Below, piece after piece: positions 62,676 through 64,000 of a stretch of 64,000 nt of DNA. The position numbers were made by a program, and so were the translations under genes. Position 1 is the first letter of the stretch. Every line of letters starts with the position of its first letter. Under the pieces are notes generated by a model. It saw only the letters and a program-made list of their open reading frames with translations, did no database searches and had not been told where the DNA came from. This stretch comes from an uncultured Lactobacillus sp. (lineage in GTDB: Bacteria > Bacillota > Bacilli > Lactobacillales > Lactobacillaceae), in NCBI GenBank assembly GCA_905204935.1, contig CAJLBJ010000001.1, forward strand, positions 1 to 64,000. Direction: 5' to 3'.

Positions 62676-63926
62676 CTAATCTTTTTTAGGGGTAACTAAC
62701 CCCTTAAACAAGCCATAAACAAAGTCTTCAGCATTAAAGTCACGTAAATCATCCATTCCTTCACCTAACCCGACTAATTTAACCGGCAAGTGTAATTCAT
62801 TACGAATAGCCAAGACAATTCCCCCACGTGCAGTACCATCAAGTTTGGTCAACACGATTCCCGTTACATCGGTAACTTCTTTAAATTGTTTAGCTTGTGT
62901 CAATGCATTTTGACCAGTTGTTGCATCAAGCGCCAATAAAACTTCATGTGGCGCATCTGGAATTTCTTTTTGCAAAATCCGTTTAATCTTAGCTAACTCA
63001 TTCATTAAATTAACTTTATTTTGTAAACGTCCAGCAGTATCAACTAATAAGATATCGTAATTTTCCGCTTTAGCCTTCTTGATAGCGTCAAAGGCAACAG
63101 CAGCTGGATCGCTTTTTTCTGGCTTTTGAACAACTTCTACTGAGACTCTTTCGCCCCATTTAGCCAACTGTTGAATAGCCCCTGCTCTAAAAGTATCACA
63201 TGCTGCTAATAAAACTTTTTTGCCTTGCATATTATAACGATGAGCTAGTTTACCAATTGTAGTCGTCTTGCCGACACCATTAACACCAACAAATAAAATA
63301 ACTGTTGGCCCTTGTTTGGCAAAATGCAGACTGTTATCTTCATTTTGTCCTTCTTCTTCATACATATCAACTAACTTTTCAATAATTGCATCAGAAACAT
63401 CAGCCTTGGACTTAGCATTTCTTAACTTAACTTCTGCACGTAATTGTTCACTAATATTCATTGCAGTTTCAAAGCCAACATCAGCTTCAATCAAAGTTTC
63501 TTCTAACTCTTCGAAAAAGTCTTCATCAACAGATCTGAAATTGGCCAATAAAGCATTAATCTTAGCCCCAAAGCCTTGGCGTGACTTTTCTAAACCTTTA
63601 TCATAGTGTTTAGCTTCGTCAACATTTGCTTGGCTATTTAATTCATTTACATTTTGAATTTCAATTTCTTGGTTATCTGCTTGTAAATTATTTTCAGCAT
63701 CTGCTATTTCACTTACTGATTGATCAATCGTTTCATCTTCAACTACTTGACTTGGTTCAGTTGAGTCAAGTTCTACTTTTTCACTAGCTTCATCAACTAC
63801 AGGCGTTTCGTTTTCTTCAACCTCTTTTTCTTGTAGCTCAGCTTGTTTTTCGTCTTCTTGTTTGACTTTTAGTTCTTCTTCTGGTTGAGCGCTAAATGCA
63901 CGCCGCAACTTATCAAAAAGTCCCAT
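62676..63926 (-). CDS. ftsY: SRP receptor FtsY
   Basis: 416 aa. Membrane-associated GTPase that docks Ffh-ribosome complexes at the translocon. A long acidic N-terminal region rich in Glu and Gln (about residues 15-110) as in lactobacilli, then N domain, GTPase [32 protein letters not shown] and [13 protein letters not shown] at 63926 with AAGGGAAG upstream. Relatives have rnc-smc directly upstream; that would be beyond the window edge. Confidence 0.97.
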   Translation of the reverse strand: MGLFDKLRRAFSAQPEEELKVKQEDEKQAELQEKEVEENETPVVDEASEKVELDSTEPSQVVEDETIDQSVSEIADAENNLQADNQEIEIQNVNELNSQANVDEAKHYDKGLEKSRQGFGAKINALLANFRSVDEDFFEELEETLIEADVGFETAMNISEQLRAEVKLRNAKSKADVSDAIIEKLVDMYEEEGQNEDNSLHFAKQGPTVILFVGVNGVGKTTTIGKLAHRYNMQGKKVLLAACDTFRAGAIQQLAKWGERVSVEVVQKPEKSDPAAVAFDAIKKAKAENYDILLVDTAGRLQNKVNLMNELAKIKRILQKEIPDAPHEVLLALDATTGQNALTQAKQFKEVTDVTGIVLTKLDGTARGGIVLAIRNELHLPVKLVGLGEGMDDLRDFNAEDFVYGLFKGLVTPKKD

Positions 63927-64000
63927 TAATATCTTCCCTTCATCTGATTAAACTATATGCTTATTTTACCAAATCATCATCTAAATTACATCATCCAATG

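Overview
This window is 64 kb of AT-rich Firmicute chromosome. The housekeeping gene order (dnaG-rpoD; hrcA-grpE-dnaK-dnaJ-lepA; rimP-nusA-ylxR-ylxQ-infB-rbfA-truB-ribF; pyrH-frr; uppS-cdsA-rseP-proS-polC; ftsY-ylxM-ffh-rpsP-khpA-rimM-trmD-rplS), the PolC-type polymerase and the protein sequences point to a lactobacillus (Lactobacillaceae). I cannot fix the genus or species from sequence alone. Every protein gene is on the minus strand. The plus strand carries only one tRNA-Ser and, by my reading, one small RNA.

Left end (about 0-12.7 kb): a complete type I-C CRISPR-Cas locus. An array of 54 repeat copies (812-4361) is read from the cas2 side. It is followed to the right by cas2, cas1, cas4, cas7, cas8c and cas5 as one tight operon, and then by cas3. 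The 194-base gap between cas3 and cas5 holds the most interesting object here. A degenerate CRISPR repeat is followed by exactly 33 nt of spacer-like sequence and a terminator hairpin, all on the plus strand behind a good promoter (TTGATT-17-TATCAT). The spacer-like sequence matches the -10 region of the divergent cas5-cas2 promoter at 14 of 16 leading positions. One of the two mismatches is position 6, and the match abuts a TTC, the type I-C PAM. This is the architecture of a CreR-type RNA that would let Cascade repress its own operon. It is inferred from sequence only.

Middle-left (12.7-19.1 kb): a GIY-YIG/DUF2075 helicase-like gene beside cas3, a decayed ABC transporter (frameshifted ATPase, permease with an in-frame TGA), then pepT, a NIF3 protein and trmK. 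From 19 to 29 kb come rpoD, dnaG, lepA and the hrcA heat-shock operon with a CIRCE operator. At 29.4-33.9 kb a BceRS-BceAB-like two-component and ABC module sits between ribF and hrcA.

Middle-right (33.9-51.4 kb): translation, transcription-elongation, replication and envelope genes. The accessory stretch from 51.5 to 58.1 kb holds a metallo-beta-lactamase-fold protein, an aldo/keto reductase with a TetR regulator, a small membrane protein, tRNA-Ser(CGA) and a second large ABC export pair. The right end (58.2-64 kb) holds the rplS/trmD/rimM/khpA/rpsP and ffh/ylxM/ftsY cluster.
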